Assembly (NCBI RefSeq): GCF_017991995.1
Contig: NZ_JAGOPN010000009.1
Span: 1 to 64,000, forward strand
Direction of reading: 5' to 3'
Source of the DNA: Pseudacidovorax sp.
Lineage (GTDB): Bacteria > Pseudomonadota > Gammaproteobacteria > Burkholderiales > Burkholderiaceae_C
Length of the DNA stretch: 64,000 bases
Below, piece by piece: positions 18,401 to 27,985 of the stretch. A program made the translations under genes and the position numbers. The notes under the pieces are model-generated. The model did no database searches and was not told the origin of the DNA. It saw nothing but the letters and a program-made list of their open reading frames with translations. Each line of letters starts with the position of its first letter. The stretch's first letter is position 1.

Positions 18401-21400
18401 CGCCCGCCCTTGTCGCCGCCCGGCGCTGCGGGCGCCGCCGACGCCCTGGCCCTGCGCCGCACGGCGCGCCGCACCTGGCGCTTCTTCGAGACCTTCGTGA
18501 CCCCGGCCGAGCACATGCTGCCGCCGGACAACTTCCAGGAAGACCCGAAGCCGGTGGTCGCGCACCGCACCTCGCCCACCAACATGGGTCTGTACCTGCT
18601 GTCGACCGTGGCGGCGCGCGACTTCGGCTGGGCCGGCGCCCTGCAGACCTGCGAGCGGCTGGAAGCGACCTTCTCCAGCCTGCAGACACTCGAGCGCTTC
18701 CGCGGCCATTTCTACAACTGGTACGACACCCGCACGGCGCAGGTGCTGGCGCCGGCCTACGTGTCGTCGGTGGACAGCGGCAACCTGGCGGGCCATCTGA
18801 TCGCGCTGGCCAACGCCTGCGAGGAATGGCTGGGCGCCACGCCGCCGTCCGACTGGACGCAGGGCGCGGGCGATGCGCTCGCGCTCGCCCGCGAATCGGC
18901 GCTCGCCGCCCCGGCGGCCCAGGGGCCGCAGGGCGTGCGGTTGCGCATCCTGCTCGACGACATCGAAGCGGGGCTGCGGGACGCCGCCGGCCTGTCGCTG
19001 CCCGTGCTTCAGCGCCTGGCCGACAAGGCCGAGGAGGCGGCCCGCGCCCTGGTGCCCGCGGCGCAGGGCGAGCCGGACGCGCAGGACGATGCGCTGTTCT
19101 GGACCGGCGCGCTGCGCCAGCGCATTGCGCAGCAGGCGCGCGACCTCGCCTCGTCTGCGGCCGGGCCGCAGGGCCTGGATGCCCGGTGGCGGTCGCTGGC
19201 GCAGCAGGCGCGCGCCCTGGCGCTGGGGATGGACTTCGCCTTCCTGCTCGACCCCGAGCGCAAGCTGCTGTCCATCGGCTATGCCGCGGTGGAGAACGCG
19301 CTCGACGACAACTGCTACGACCTGCTGGCCTCCGAGGCCCGCCTGGCCAGCCTGTTCGCCATCGCGAAGGGCGACGCGCCCACGCGCCACTGGTTCCGGC
19401 TGGGCCGCACCGCCATCCCGGTCGGCCGGGGCTCGGCCCTGGTGTCGTGGTCGGGTTCGATGTTCGAGTACCTGATGCCCTCGCTGGTGATGCGCGCACC
19501 GGCCGGCAGCCTGCTCGAGCAGACCAACCGGCTGATCGTGCAGCATCAGGTGGCCTACGGCCGGCTCCGAGGCGTGCCCTGGGGCATCTCCGAGTCGGCC
19601 TACAACGCCCGCGACCTGGAGTTCACCTACCAGTACTCCAACTTCGGCGTGCCGGGCCTGGGCCTCAAGCGCGGCCTGGCCGACGACCTGGTCGTCGCGC
19701 CCTATGCCACCGGCCTGGCCACGATGGTCGATGCCGGGCTTGCGCAGCGCAACTTCGCGCACCTGCAGCGCCTGGGTGCGCTCGGGCGCCATGGCTTCTA
19801 CGAGGCACTGGACTTCACGCGCGCGCGGCTGCCGGGGGGCTCGCCGGTCGCCATCGTGCGCAACTACATGGCGCACCACCAGGGCATGACGCTGGTGGCC
19901 ATCGCCAATACGCTGCAGGGCGGGCGCATGCGCGAGCGCTTCCATCGCGAGCCGATGATCCAGGCCTGCGAGCTCCTGCTGCAGGAGCGCATGCCCCGCC
20001 TCGTCGCCGTGGCGCAGCCGCGCGCCGAGGAAGTGCACGCCGGTGGCGCCGGGACGCAGGCCGACCTGCACGCGGTGCGGCGCATGGACCCGGGCGCGGC
20101 CACTGCGCCGGCCACGCACCTGCTGTCCAACGGGCGCTACGCCGTCATGCTGACGGCCGCCGGCACGGGCTACAGCCGATGGCGCGACCTGGCCGTGACC
20201 CGCTGGCGCGAAGACCCCACCCGCGACGACTGGGGCGCCTACGTCTATCTGCGCGACATGGACAGCGGCCGCATCTGGTCCGCCGCGGCGCAACCCGGGG
20301 GCGCGCCCGCCGACAGCCATGAGGTGGTCTTCGCCGAGGACCATGCCGCCTTCACGCGGCACGACGGCAGCCTGACGACCGTGATGGAGGTGCTGGTGTC
20401 GGCCGAGGCGGACGGCGAGGTGCGCCGCGTGACGGTGGTCAACACCGGCCGCAAGGCGCGGGAGGTCGAACTCACCTCCTACGCCGAGGTGGTGCTGGCG
20501 CCGCCTGCGGCCGACGACGCCCACCCGGCCTTCGCCAAGATGTTCGTGCAGACCGACTACCTGCCCGAGTTCGGCGCACTGGTGGCCACGCGCCGCCCGC
20601 GCACGCCGGACGAGCCGCCCGTCTGGGCCGCGCATTTCGCCGTGGTGGAAGGCACGGCCACGGCGCCGGTGCAGTACGAATCCGACCGCGCGCGCTTCCT
20701 GGGCCGGGGACGCTCGGCCGCCGCGCCGCAGGCCATGCGGGACGGCGTCGCGCTGTCCGGCACCACCGGCACGGTGCTGGACCCGGTCTTCGCGGTGCGG
20801 CACCGCGTGCGCATCGCGCCCGGGGGCACCGCGCGCCTGGCCTTCTGGACCCTGGTGGCCGCCTCGCGCGAGGCGTTGCTCGACCTGCTGGACCAGCACC
20901 ACGACCGCAGCGCCTTCGGCCGCGCCCGCACGCTGGCCTGGACGCAGGCGCAGGTGCAGTTGCGCCATATCGGCATCGAGGCCGATGAAGCCGCGGACTT
21001 CCAGCGGCTGGCGGCGCCGATCCTCTATGCAGACGCCCGCTTCCGCACCTCGGCCGAAGCGATGGCGCGCGGCGCCGGCCCGCAATCGGGGCTGTGGCGG
21101 CATGCCGTCTCGGGCGACCTGCCGATCGTGCTGCTGCGCATCGACGACATCGAGGACATCGCCGTGGTGCGCCAGCTGCTGCGCGCCCACGAGTACTGGC
21201 GCATGAAGGGGCTCAGCGTCGACCTGGTGATCGTCAACGAACGCGCCTCGTCCTATGTGCAGGACCTCCAGATGGCCATCGAGACGGCCGTGCGGCGCAG
21301 CCAGTCGCGCCCCCGCCTGGATGGCGAGGCGCCGGGGCGGGGCACGGTCCACACGCTGCGCGCCGACCTGATGGACACCCCGGCGCGTGCCCTGCTGCAG

Positions 21401-23980
21401 TCGGCCGCGCGCGTCGTGCTGCTGGCGCGCCGGGGCGACATCGCGCGGCAGCTCGCGCGCGCGCCCCTGGCAGCGACCGCCGTGCGCCCCGCGCCCGAAC
21501 CTGCCGTAGCGGCGCCCACCGCCACCGTGCCGCCGATGCCGGCATGGGCCCCGGACACGGCCGGGCTGGAGTTCTTCAACGGCCTGGGCGGCTTCGACTG
21601 CGACGGCCGCGAATACGTGACCGTGCTCGCCGAGGGCCGGACCACCCCGGCCCCGTGGATCAACGTCATCGCCAACCCGGGCTTCGGCTTCCAGGTCTCG
21701 GCCGATGGCAGCGCCAGCACCTGGGCCGTCAACAGCCGCGAGAACCCGCTCACGCCCTGGTCCAACGACCCCGTGACCGACCCCACGGGCGAGGCCTTCT
21801 TCGTGCGCGACGAGACCAGCGGCCAGCTCTGGAGCCCCACGGCGCAGCCGATCCGGGACCGCGGCACCTACGTCGCGCGCCACGGCCATGGCCACAGCAC
21901 CTTCCAGCACGAGGCGCACGGCATCGCACTGGAACTGCTGCAGTTCGTGCCGCTGGACGAGCCCGTCAAGGTCTCGCGCCTGCGGCTGCACAACCGCACG
22001 GCGCAGGTGCGGCAGCTGTCGGTCACGGCCTATGCGGAATGGGTGCTGGGCCCGTCGCGCGCCGCCTGCGCGCCCTTCCTGCTGACCGAGGTCGACGCCG
22101 GCACCGGCGTGCTGCTGGCGCGCAACCCGTGGAGCACGGCCTTTCCCGGCCGCGTCGCCTTCGCGGACCTCGGCGGCCGGCAGAGCGCCTGGACCGCGGA
22201 CCGCACCGAGTTCCTCGGCCGCCATGGCAGCCTGGCCGCACCGGCCGCATTGCGCGGGCGCACGCCGCTGTCGGGCGCCGTCGGCGCGGGGCTGGACCCG
22301 TGCGCCGCCCTGCAATGCCGCGTGCTGCTGCAGCCCGGCGAGACGGTGGACGTGGTTGCCCTTCTTGGGCAGTGCGCCAGCGCGCAGGACAGCCTGGCCC
22401 TGGCCGCCCGCTGGCGCGATGCCGACCTGGACGCCGAACTGCAGCGCGTGCGCGACCATTGGGACGGCCTGCTGGGCGCCGTGCAGGTGCGCACGCCCGA
22501 CCGCGCCATGGACATCCTGCTCAACGGCTGGCTGCTCTACCAGACGCTGGCCTGCCGCATCCGCGCCCGCGCGGCCTTCTATCAGGCCAGCGGCGCCTAC
22601 GGCTTTCGCGACCAGTTGCAGGACGGCATGGCGCTGGCCTTCGCGCGGCCCGAGGAGACACGCGCGCACCTGCTGCGCGCCGCAGGCCGCCAGTTCGTGG
22701 AGGGCGACGTGCAGCACTGGTGGCTGCCGCATTCGGGCCAGGGCGTGCGCACGCGCATCTCGGACGACCGCGTCTGGCTGGCCTTCGCCTGCGCCCACTA
22801 CCTCGGGGTGTCGGGCGACATGGCGGTGCTGGACGAATCCATCGCCTTCCTGGAAGGGCCCGCGCTGCGCGAGGGCGAACACGACGCCTTCTTCCAGCCG
22901 ATGCCCGCCGGCACCGCGGCGACGCTGTTCGAGCACTGCGCGCTTGCGCTGGACCAGAGCATCGCGCTGACCGGCGACCTGGGCCTGCCTTTGATGGGCA
23001 CCGGCGACTGGAACGACGGCATGAACCGCGTCGGCCAGCACGGCCAGGGCCAGAGCGTGTGGCTGGGTTGGCTGCTGGTGCGCACGCTGGCGCTGTTCGC
23101 CCCGCTGGCCGAGTCGCGCGATCCCGCCCGCGCCGCGCGCTGGCGCAGCCATGCGCAGGCCGTGACCGCGGCGCTTGAGCGCGAGGCGTGGGACGGCGAC
23201 TGGTACCGGCGCGCCACCTTCGACGACGGCACCTGGCTGGGCACGCGCGATGCCGAGGCCTGCCGCATCGACTCGATCGCCCAGTCCTGGGCCGTGCTCT
23301 CCGGCGCGGCCGACCCGGCGCGCGCGCAGGCCGCGATGGACGCGCTGCGCGCGCAGCTGCTGGTGCCCGACCCGGGCCTGGCGCTGCTCTTCACCCCGCC
23401 CTTCGACCGCGGCCCGCGCGACCCCGGCTACATCCAGGGCTATCCGCCCGGCCTGCGCGAGAACGGCGGCCAGTACAGCCACGCGGCCATGTGGGCCATC
23501 CTGGCGCTCGCGCAGCTGCGGGCCGATCCGCAGGCCGGCACGCACGCCCACGCGCTGTTCGCGCTGGTCAATCCCATCCACCATGCCCGCACCCCCGAGC
23601 AGGCGGCGCGCTACCGGGTCGAGCCCTACGTGGTGGCCGCCGACGTGTACTCGGTGCCGCCGCATGCCGGCCGCGGCGGCTGGACCTGGTACACGGGCGC
23701 CGCGGGCTGGATGCACCGCGCCGGCATCGAAGGCATCCTGGGCATCCGGCGCGAGGGCGACACCCTGGTCCTCGATCCGTGCATTCCCGCCGAGTGGCCC
23801 GGCTTCGAGGCCCGCGTCGTGCTCGGCGCGGCGCACTATGCGATCCGGGTCGACGCGCCGGGCGCGCGGTGTGCCGGCATCGCCTCGGCGTCGCTGGACG
23901 GCGTGCCGCTGGCCTGCGACGGCGGCGCCCTGCGCATACCGCTCGCGCCCGGCGCACATCGACTGGAGGTCACGCTATGA
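15410..23980 (+). CDS. ndvB: Cyclic beta-1,2-glucan synthase (NdvB/ChvB family)
   Basis: 2856-residue inner-membrane enzyme that builds, cyclises and length-controls cyclic beta-1,2-glucans, periplasmic osmoregulated sugars important in hypo-osmotic adaptation and host interaction. Length matches rhizobial and Brucella enzymes (about 2800-2870). Order: N-terminal region; membrane helices around 410-460; GT84 glycosyltransferase with LDADTRLP (about 638), TGKGIYDVDAFEAAL, LSHDLFEG and QHRWTRGDW (about 787); more helices (about 830-870 and 960-1000); middle transglycosylation domain with ESAYNARDLEFTYQYSNFG and NYMAHHQGMT (about 1485); C-terminal GH94 phosphorylase domain with TGDWNDGMNRVG (about 2530). 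Start at 15410 follows AAAGG. The stop overlaps the kinase start (ATGA). No transport gene (NdvA/ChvA) is nearby. Confidence 0.95.
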   Translation: MHPVLQSALRPRAAGPWADTAPVREELFGIERLEQHARSLAIAQQVSHRPPRVPSLHARLRDNAGELLRAYRSGAAEVAAGRGVVPAAEWLLDNYHVVEAQMREIRTDLPPGYYRQLPKLAEGPLAGYPRVFGLAWAFVAHTDSHFDPVVLRRFIAAYQEVQPLDIGELWAVAITLRIVLVENLRRLADQMIAGRAARADAQALADRLLAPGGAYTALQRDIESRPDGPISELFAAQLAKRLRDQDPRTTPALQWLDERLRRQGADADLAILHAQQRQGASNVSVRNIITSMRLMSDIDWADLFESNSQVDARLREGSAFAQMDFPTRNRYRTAIEQLARGSPLSELEIAGQAVALSAAQADPSPLDGPAPVTDPGHALIGEGRDALERAIGFRPPLGLRLDRFGVRLGIGGYAAAILALAVLLLGAAGWALLGAGALAAISPALLAALALAAFLPATELATALVQRAITARTRAAVLPALALADGVPAHLRTLVVMPTLLTSEAELREHIERLEVHHLAGAGGELCFALLSDGLDADTEVQDGDAHLISVAQEAIAALNRRHGPAPGGPRFHLLHRRRRFNASENRWMGWERKRGKLHELNRLLRGATDTSFMALDGGAADPALHPDLLAGVRYVITLDADTRLPRDAALRLIGKMAHPLNRVRWSDAEQRVVGGHAILQPRVTPALPLGREGSLYQRLSSGPGGMDPYAAAVSDIYQDLFGEGSYTGKGIYDVDAFEAALAGRIPENAMLSHDLFEGVFARAGLASDIEVVEDFPARHDVAARRQHRWTRGDWQLLPWVLGRRHAGAPVPPVGRWKMIDNLRRSLLAPAGWLVLALCAALPWPQSLHGMALLTLALAVPAFLPSLAGLRPPRPGIGLGSHLRGLAGDLRMGLLQAGWALALLADQAWRALDAIVRTLTRLYGTHRHLLEWTTAAQASARPRPGVAGFYGQMAGGLLLAGVLAVGVGLFAPAAWPMAAGLAALWFAAPALAWRASRRPPLSPPGAAGAADALALRRTARRTWRFFETFVTPAEHMLPPDNFQEDPKPVVAHRTSPTNMGLYLLSTVAARDFGWAGALQTCERLEATFSSLQTLERFRGHFYNWYDTRTAQVLAPAYVSSVDSGNLAGHLIALANACEEWLGATPPSDWTQGAGDALALARESALAAPAAQGPQGVRLRILLDDIEAGLRDAAGLSLPVLQRLADKAEEAARALVPAAQGEPDAQDDALFWTGALRQRIAQQARDLASSAAGPQGLDARWRSLAQQARALALGMDFAFLLDPERKLLSIGYAAVENALDDNCYDLLASEARLASLFAIAKGDAPTRHWFRLGRTAIPVGRGSALVSWSGSMFEYLMPSLVMRAPAGSLLEQTNRLIVQHQVAYGRLRGVPWGISESAYNARDLEFTYQYSNFGVPGLGLKRGLADDLVVAPYATGLATMVDAGLAQRNFAHLQRLGALGRHGFYEALDFTRARLPGGSPVAIVRNYMAHHQGMTLVAIANTLQGGRMRERFHREPMIQACELLLQERMPRLVAVAQPRAEEVHAGGAGTQADLHAVRRMDPGAATAPATHLLSNGRYAVMLTAAGTGYSRWRDLAVTRWREDPTRDDWGAYVYLRDMDSGRIWSAAAQPGGAPADSHEVVFAEDHAAFTRHDGSLTTVMEVLVSAEADGEVRRVTVVNTGRKAREVELTSYAEVVLAPPAADDAHPAFAKMFVQTDYLPEFGALVATRRPRTPDEPPVWAAHFAVVEGTATAPVQYESDRARFLGRGRSAAAPQAMRDGVALSGTTGTVLDPVFAVRHRVRIAPGGTARLAFWTLVAASREALLDLLDQHHDRSAFGRARTLAWTQAQVQLRHIGIEADEAADFQRLAAPILYADARFRTSAEAMARGAGPQSGLWRHAVSGDLPIVLLRIDDIEDIAVVRQLLRAHEYWRMKGLSVDLVIVNERASSYVQDLQMAIETAVRRSQSRPRLDGEAPGRGTVHTLRADLMDTPARALLQSAARVVLLARRGDIARQLARAPLAATAVRPAPEPAVAAPTATVPPMPAWAPDTAGLEFFNGLGGFDCDGREYVTVLAEGRTTPAPWINVIANPGFGFQVSADGSASTWAVNSRENPLTPWSNDPVTDPTGEAFFVRDETSGQLWSPTAQPIRDRGTYVARHGHGHSTFQHEAHGIALELLQFVPLDEPVKVSRLRLHNRTAQVRQLSVTAYAEWVLGPSRAACAPFLLTEVDAGTGVLLARNPWSTAFPGRVAFADLGGRQSAWTADRTEFLGRHGSLAAPAALRGRTPLSGAVGAGLDPCAALQCRVLLQPGETVDVVALLGQCASAQDSLALAARWRDADLDAELQRVRDHWDGLLGAVQVRTPDRAMDILLNGWLLYQTLACRIRARAAFYQASGAYGFRDQLQDGMALAFARPEETRAHLLRAAGRQFVEGDVQHWWLPHSGQGVRTRISDDRVWLAFACAHYLGVSGDMAVLDESIAFLEGPALREGEHDAFFQPMPAGTAATLFEHCALALDQSIALTGDLGLPLMGTGDWNDGMNRVGQHGQGQSVWLGWLLVRTLALFAPLAESRDPARAARWRSHAQAVTAALEREAWDGDWYRRATFDDGTWLGTRDAEACRIDSIAQSWAVLSGAADPARAQAAMDALRAQLLVPDPGLALLFTPPFDRGPRDPGYIQGYPPGLRENGGQYSHAAMWAILALAQLRADPQAGTHAHALFALVNPIHHARTPEQAARYRVEPYVVAADVYSVPPHAGRGGWTWYTGAAGWMHRAGIEGILGIRREGDTLVLDPCIPAEWPGFEARVVLGAAHYAIRVDAPGARCAGIASASLDGVPLACDGGALRIPLAPGAHRLEVTL

Positions 23981-25176
23981 CGAAACGTTCTTCCGCGCGC
24001 GGAACCCCGCGGGCGCCCTCCCCAGCGTATGGCGCAGGAATGATGCACCAGTTCCTCACCGCGAACCGGGGCGCACTGATCGCCCGCTGCCGGGACAAGG
24101 TCGCCCTGCGATCGACCCCCCCCGTGGCCGAACAGGAACTCGCGCACGGGATCACTGAATTCCTGGACCAGTTGATCCACACGTTGCTGGCCGAGCGTGC
24201 GGACGACACGCAGCGCAGCCGTCAGGTCTCCGGCGTCTCGGGCGGCAGCAGTCGCGCCATCTCGGACATCGCCGAATCCGCCGCCCATCATGGACGGGAA
24301 CTGATGGGACACGGCTTCACGATCGAGGAAGTGGTCCACGACTACGGCGACCTTTGCCAAGCCATCTCCGACATGGCGTGCGAAACCGGCACCGACATCG
24401 GCGTGGATGAGTTCAGAACCCTGAACCGATGCCTGGACAACGCCATCGCCAGCGCGGTGACCGAGTACACCCGTGGCCGCGAACTCGAGGCGGCCGACCG
24501 GAACGCCCAGGAACTCAACGAGCGGTTGGGCGTCTTCGCGCACGAACTGCGCAACATGCTCTTTGCTGCCAGGCTGGCGCACCGGGCGATCAAGGCGGGC
24601 AACGTGGGCACCAACGGGGCGACAGCCGACGTGCTGGATCGCGCACTGTCCGGCATGGGCAAGCTGATCGACCGATCGCTGGCGGAGGTACGGATCATTG
24701 CCGGCATGCCCCCGCAGCGGCGACGCTTCTCTCTGGCCGAGTTCATCGCTGAAATCAAGGTCTCCGCCGAGATGGAGGCGCAAAGCCGGGGCTGCGTGTT
24801 CAGCGCCTCCGCCGCCGACCCGACGCTCGCGCTGGAGGCCGATCGCGATTTGATACTGGCTGCCGTGGGCAACCTGCTGCAGAACGCCTTCAAGTTCTCG
24901 CGCGCCGACGGGGGCGTGGTCACCCTGCAGGCGAACGCCGCGCAGGAACGCATACTGATCGCCGTGCAGGACAACGGCGCGGGCTTGTCGGATGTCGCAA
25001 TGCAGGCGCTCTTCCAACCCTTCACGCAGTTGGGAGACGACCGTAGCGGCATCGGCCTGGGCCTGTCCATTGCCCGTCGGAGCGTTGAACTGAACGACGG
25101 CACCCTCGATGTGCGCCACGCGCCCGATCACGGTTGCGTGTTCACCATTGCCATGCCGCGCCACACCTTGCCCTGA
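23977..25176 (+). CDS. Soluble sensor histidine kinase with RsbRD-like N-terminal domain
   Basis: 399-residue two-component kinase without membrane helices. Residues 22-165 look like the all-helical RsbRD-type histidine-kinase N-terminal sensor (FLTANRGALIARCRDKVA). The phospho-acceptor His189 is in GVFAHELRNML, and the catalytic domain has the N-box NLLQNAFKF (about 299-307), G1 box DNGAGL and G2 box GIGLGLSIARR. The ATG overlaps the glucan synthase stop (ATGA), so its translation is coupled to that very large gene. Base composition is slightly less GC-skewed than its neighbours. No response regulator is adjacent, so its partner is unknown. Confidence 0.87.
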   Translation: MTKRSSARGTPRAPSPAYGAGMMHQFLTANRGALIARCRDKVALRSTPPVAEQELAHGITEFLDQLIHTLLAERADDTQRSRQVSGVSGGSSRAISDIAESAAHHGRELMGHGFTIEEVVHDYGDLCQAISDMACETGTDIGVDEFRTLNRCLDNAIASAVTEYTRGRELEAADRNAQELNERLGVFAHELRNMLFAARLAHRAIKAGNVGTNGATADVLDRALSGMGKLIDRSLAEVRIIAGMPPQRRRFSLAEFIAEIKVSAEMEAQSRGCVFSASAADPTLALEADRDLILAAVGNLLQNAFKFSRADGGVVTLQANAAQERILIAVQDNGAGLSDVAMQALFQPFTQLGDDRSGIGLGLSIARRSVELNDGTLDVRHAPDHGCVFTIAMPRHTLP

Positions 25177-25229
25177 ACGCCTGGCGCCGAACCGTCATCG
25201 CCCCTGTTCCTCCACTTCGAAAAGCACCC

Positions 25230-26372
25230 ATGAAGAACCCATTCCCTGCGCAGGCGCCCGGCTACGACGCCGAGGCGATCACGGCCGTCATCGAGCGGGC
25301 GTTCGCCAGCGCGGGCCTCGACACCTCGTCCGCGCCAATGCAGGGCCTGCGGGCCACGCTGCGCCACGCGCTGCATCCGGGCAGTGCGGGTCGCGTCGCC
25401 ACGCCCGCGGCCCCCGAGCGCGATGCCGTGATCGACGTGCCAGCCCGCGTGACCGATTCCGACAGGGCCGCGGATTCGTTCGAGCGGCACGAATTCCACA
25501 GCCCGGCCGGTGCCCGCGCCTACAAGCTCTTCGTGCCCGCGCACAGGCCGCCGGCACCCTGCCCCCTGATCGTCATGCTGCATGGCTGCACCCAGTCGGC
25601 GGACGATTTCGCAGCGGGCACGCGGATGAACCGGCTGGCGCAGGCGCACGGCTTCCTGGTGGTCTATCCCGAGCAGTCGGCGCAGGCCAATGCGTCGAGA
25701 TGCTGGAACTGGTTCCAGCCGCAGGACCAGCGGCGCGATGCCGGCGAGCCCGCACTGATCGCCGGCATCGTTCAGGAGGTCGCGACCCGGCACGCCGTGG
25801 ATCCGGACCGCATCTTCGTGGCGGGGTTGTCCGCGGGCGCGGCGATGGCGGTCGTGATGGGCGAGACCTACCCGGACCTGATCGCCGGCATCGGCGTGCA
25901 CTCGGGCCTGCCCTACGGCAGCGCGCAGGACATTCCCTCTGCGCTGGCCGCGATGAAGGGCGGACGCCACGCCGCCGGGAGTCACGGCGCCCGCGCCGCC
26001 CCTGCGGCGGGGCAGCCGCACCTCCATGCCGTGCAGCGCGTGCCGCTCATCGTCTTCCACGGCGACCGGGACCATACCGTCCAGCACAGCAACGGGGCGC
26101 GGATCGTCGAGCAGGCCTGCCAGGCGCATGAGCCGTCGACCCGCAGCACCCACCGCGGCGAAGCGCCGGGCGGGCGTCCCTACAGCCGCACGGTCCATGC
26201 GAGCGCACAAGGGCTGGTGTGCATCGAGTCCTGGACGCTCCACGGCGCAGGCCACGCGTGGTCCGGGGGCGATGCGCGCGGCTCGTACACCGATGCCAGC
26301 GGACCGGATGCCTCGGCGGAGATGGTGCGCTTCTTCCTCGCCCTGCCGGCTGCGCGGCCCCCTGCGCTTTGA
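25230..26372 (+). CDS. PHB-depolymerase-family esterase
   Basis: 380-residue alpha/beta hydrolase of the extracellular PHB depolymerase/LpqC esterase family. The core begins near residue 85 with YKLFVPAH and LIVMLHGCTQSADDFAAGTRMN, an oxyanion segment typical of the family. The nucleophile Ser is in VAGLSAGAAMAV and the catalytic His in GAGHAWSGGD; VFHGDRDHTV contains the likely acid. No signal peptide is evident, so it is probably cytoplasmic, unlike true secreted depolymerases. The first 80 residues are a variable extension found in related cytosolic esterases. It may cleave short esters or PHB oligomers. It stands alone between the kinase and nhaA. Confidence 0.83.
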   Translation: MKNPFPAQAPGYDAEAITAVIERAFASAGLDTSSAPMQGLRATLRHALHPGSAGRVATPAAPERDAVIDVPARVTDSDRAADSFERHEFHSPAGARAYKLFVPAHRPPAPCPLIVMLHGCTQSADDFAAGTRMNRLAQAHGFLVVYPEQSAQANASRCWNWFQPQDQRRDAGEPALIAGIVQEVATRHAVDPDRIFVAGLSAGAAMAVVMGETYPDLIAGIGVHSGLPYGSAQDIPSALAAMKGGRHAAGSHGARAAPAAGQPHLHAVQRVPLIVFHGDRDHTVQHSNGARIVEQACQAHEPSTRSTHRGEAPGGRPYSRTVHASAQGLVCIESWTLHGAGHAWSGGDARGSYTDASGPDASAEMVRFFLALPAARPPAL

Positions 26373-26442
26373 GAGCACCTGACGGCCCGCCCCGGCACGC
26401 GCCTGCCGCGGCAGGCCCGGTTGCCAGCCACCAGGAGGGGCG

Positions 26443-27789
26443 ATGACCGATGCGCCGACCGACCCCGCCGCGCCCGTGCGGCTTCCCCGGGCCCTGATCG
26501 ACCGGATCGCGCCGCCGTTCGTGCGCTTCCTGCACATCGAGGCGGCCGGGGGCGCCGTCCTGCTGGTGGCCACCCTCGTCGCCCTGCTGCTTTCGAACTC
26601 CCCCTGGGCCGCCGGCTTCTCCGGCCTCTGGGAAACGCGGCTGGAACTGCGGCTCGGGGACCTGGAATTCGGCCGCTCGCTCAAGGGCTGGATCAACGAC
26701 GGGCTGATGACGCTGTTCTTCTTCCTCGTCGCGCTGGAGCTCAAGCGCGAAGCGGTCCTGGGCGAGATGCGCCACCCCCGCATGGCAGCCCTGTCGGTGG
26801 CCGCGGCATTGGGCGGCATGGTCGCACCTGCCGCGCTCTACCTCGCGCTGCAGTGGGCACAGCCCGGCCAGCACGGCTGGGGCATCGTGATGGCGACGGA
26901 CACGGCATTCGTCATCGCCTGCCTGGCATTGCTCGGCAAGCGCATCGCGCACAGCCTGCGGGTGTTCATGCTCTTCCTGGCCATCGTCGACGACATCGGC
27001 GCCATCGTGGTGGTCGCGGTGGGCTACAGCCACCACATGGACTGGCGCATGCTCGCCCTGGCAGGCCTGTGCATCGGCGTCCTGCGCGTGCTGGCGGCCG
27101 CGGGCCTGCGCAGCATCCCGATCTACGTCATCGTGGGCTGCGCCACCTGGCTGGCCATCGACGCCTCCGGACTCCACGCCACCGTCACGGGCGTGATCCT
27201 CGGGTTGATGACGCCGGCGCGGCGCTGGGTGAGCGACCGCCGGCTCTATGCCATCCTGGGGCAGGTCATCGCGCATCCGGCGGGCCAGCAGGGCAGCGGC
27301 AACACCAGCGACCGCAGGACCTTGCAGGTGGCGGAGATCGCCGCGCGCGAGTCGCTCTCGCCGGTCGAGCGGCTGGAGATGGCGCTGCACCCGTGGGTCA
27401 GCTTCTGCATCATGCCGGTCTTCGCCCTCGCCAATGCAGGCCTGGCACTGTCGTGGACGAGCGTCGCGCAGCCTGTGGCGGCGGCGGTGTTCCTGGGTTT
27501 CGCCGTCGGCAAGCCGGCCGGCATTCTTCTTTTCAGCGCGCTGGCCTTGCGTTCGGGCCTGGCCCTGCGCCCTGCGGATCTGAGCTGGGGGCAGATCACC
27601 GGCGGCAGCTTCCTGGCGGGCATCGGCTTCACGATGGCGCTGTTCATTGCCAATCTCGCCCTGGTCGGACCCTTGATGGACAGCGCGAAGATCGGGATCT
27701 TCCTGGCCTCGCTGTTCTCGGCCGCCATGGGCCTGGCGCTGCTGGTGTGGATGCCGCGGACACCGCCGCCGACGCGCGGAAAAAGATAA
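26443..27789 (+). CDS. nhaA: Na+/H+ antiporter NhaA
   Basis: 448-residue inner-membrane antiporter that exchanges cytoplasmic Na+ for external protons and supports salt and alkaline tolerance. About twelve hydrophobic segments are seen. The ion-binding aspartate pair is in FLAIVDDIGAIVVV, and other family landmarks are SPWAAGF, NDGLMTLFFFLVALELKRE, MATDTAFVIACLALLGKRI and PVFALANAG. Somewhat longer than E. coli NhaA (388) owing to extended termini. The start follows a strong ribosome site AGGAGGGG (26433-26440). A 14-base palindrome CCTGCCGCGGCAGG (26402-26415) lies between it and the upstream esterase gene. Confidence 0.95.
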   Translation: MTDAPTDPAAPVRLPRALIDRIAPPFVRFLHIEAAGGAVLLVATLVALLLSNSPWAAGFSGLWETRLELRLGDLEFGRSLKGWINDGLMTLFFFLVALELKREAVLGEMRHPRMAALSVAAALGGMVAPAALYLALQWAQPGQHGWGIVMATDTAFVIACLALLGKRIAHSLRVFMLFLAIVDDIGAIVVVAVGYSHHMDWRMLALAGLCIGVLRVLAAAGLRSIPIYVIVGCATWLAIDASGLHATVTGVILGLMTPARRWVSDRRLYAILGQVIAHPAGQQGSGNTSDRRTLQVAEIAARESLSPVERLEMALHPWVSFCIMPVFALANAGLALSWTSVAQPVAAAVFLGFAVGKPAGILLFSALALRSGLALRPADLSWGQITGGSFLAGIGFTMALFIANLALVGPLMDSAKIGIFLASLFSAAMGLALLVWMPRTPPPTRGKR

Positions 27790-27985
27790 GTGGGGAAAAG
27801 CGGCACGCAGGGCGTGATGCGCGTACGATGGGCTCGTTGATATGTGCAAGGCCTTCATTGCATCGGTCTTTTTCCGCGTCTAACGGGCTTGTCCCTCGGC
27901 TGTGTCGAATCTCCCTTGTTGATTTTCTTGGCGTCTCTTCACCGGGTGCGCGCCTGCGTCCCGGCAACCTCGAAAGGAAATCGAC

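Noticed and set aside
16433-23959. 2508-codon open frame antisense to the glucan synthase gene
   Set aside because: Translation is rich in Arg, His, Gln and Gly with no domain; open antisense frames of this size are expected opposite high-GC genes with strong third-position bias.
23188-23976. Upstream extension of the histidine kinase frame into the glucan synthase gene
   Set aside because: Residues before 23977 are an Arg/Pro-rich shadow; the ATGA overlap gives a proper start.
26402-26415. Palindrome CCTGCCGCGGCAGG as terminator of the esterase gene
   Set aside because: No T-run and very short loop; could be chance in this base composition.
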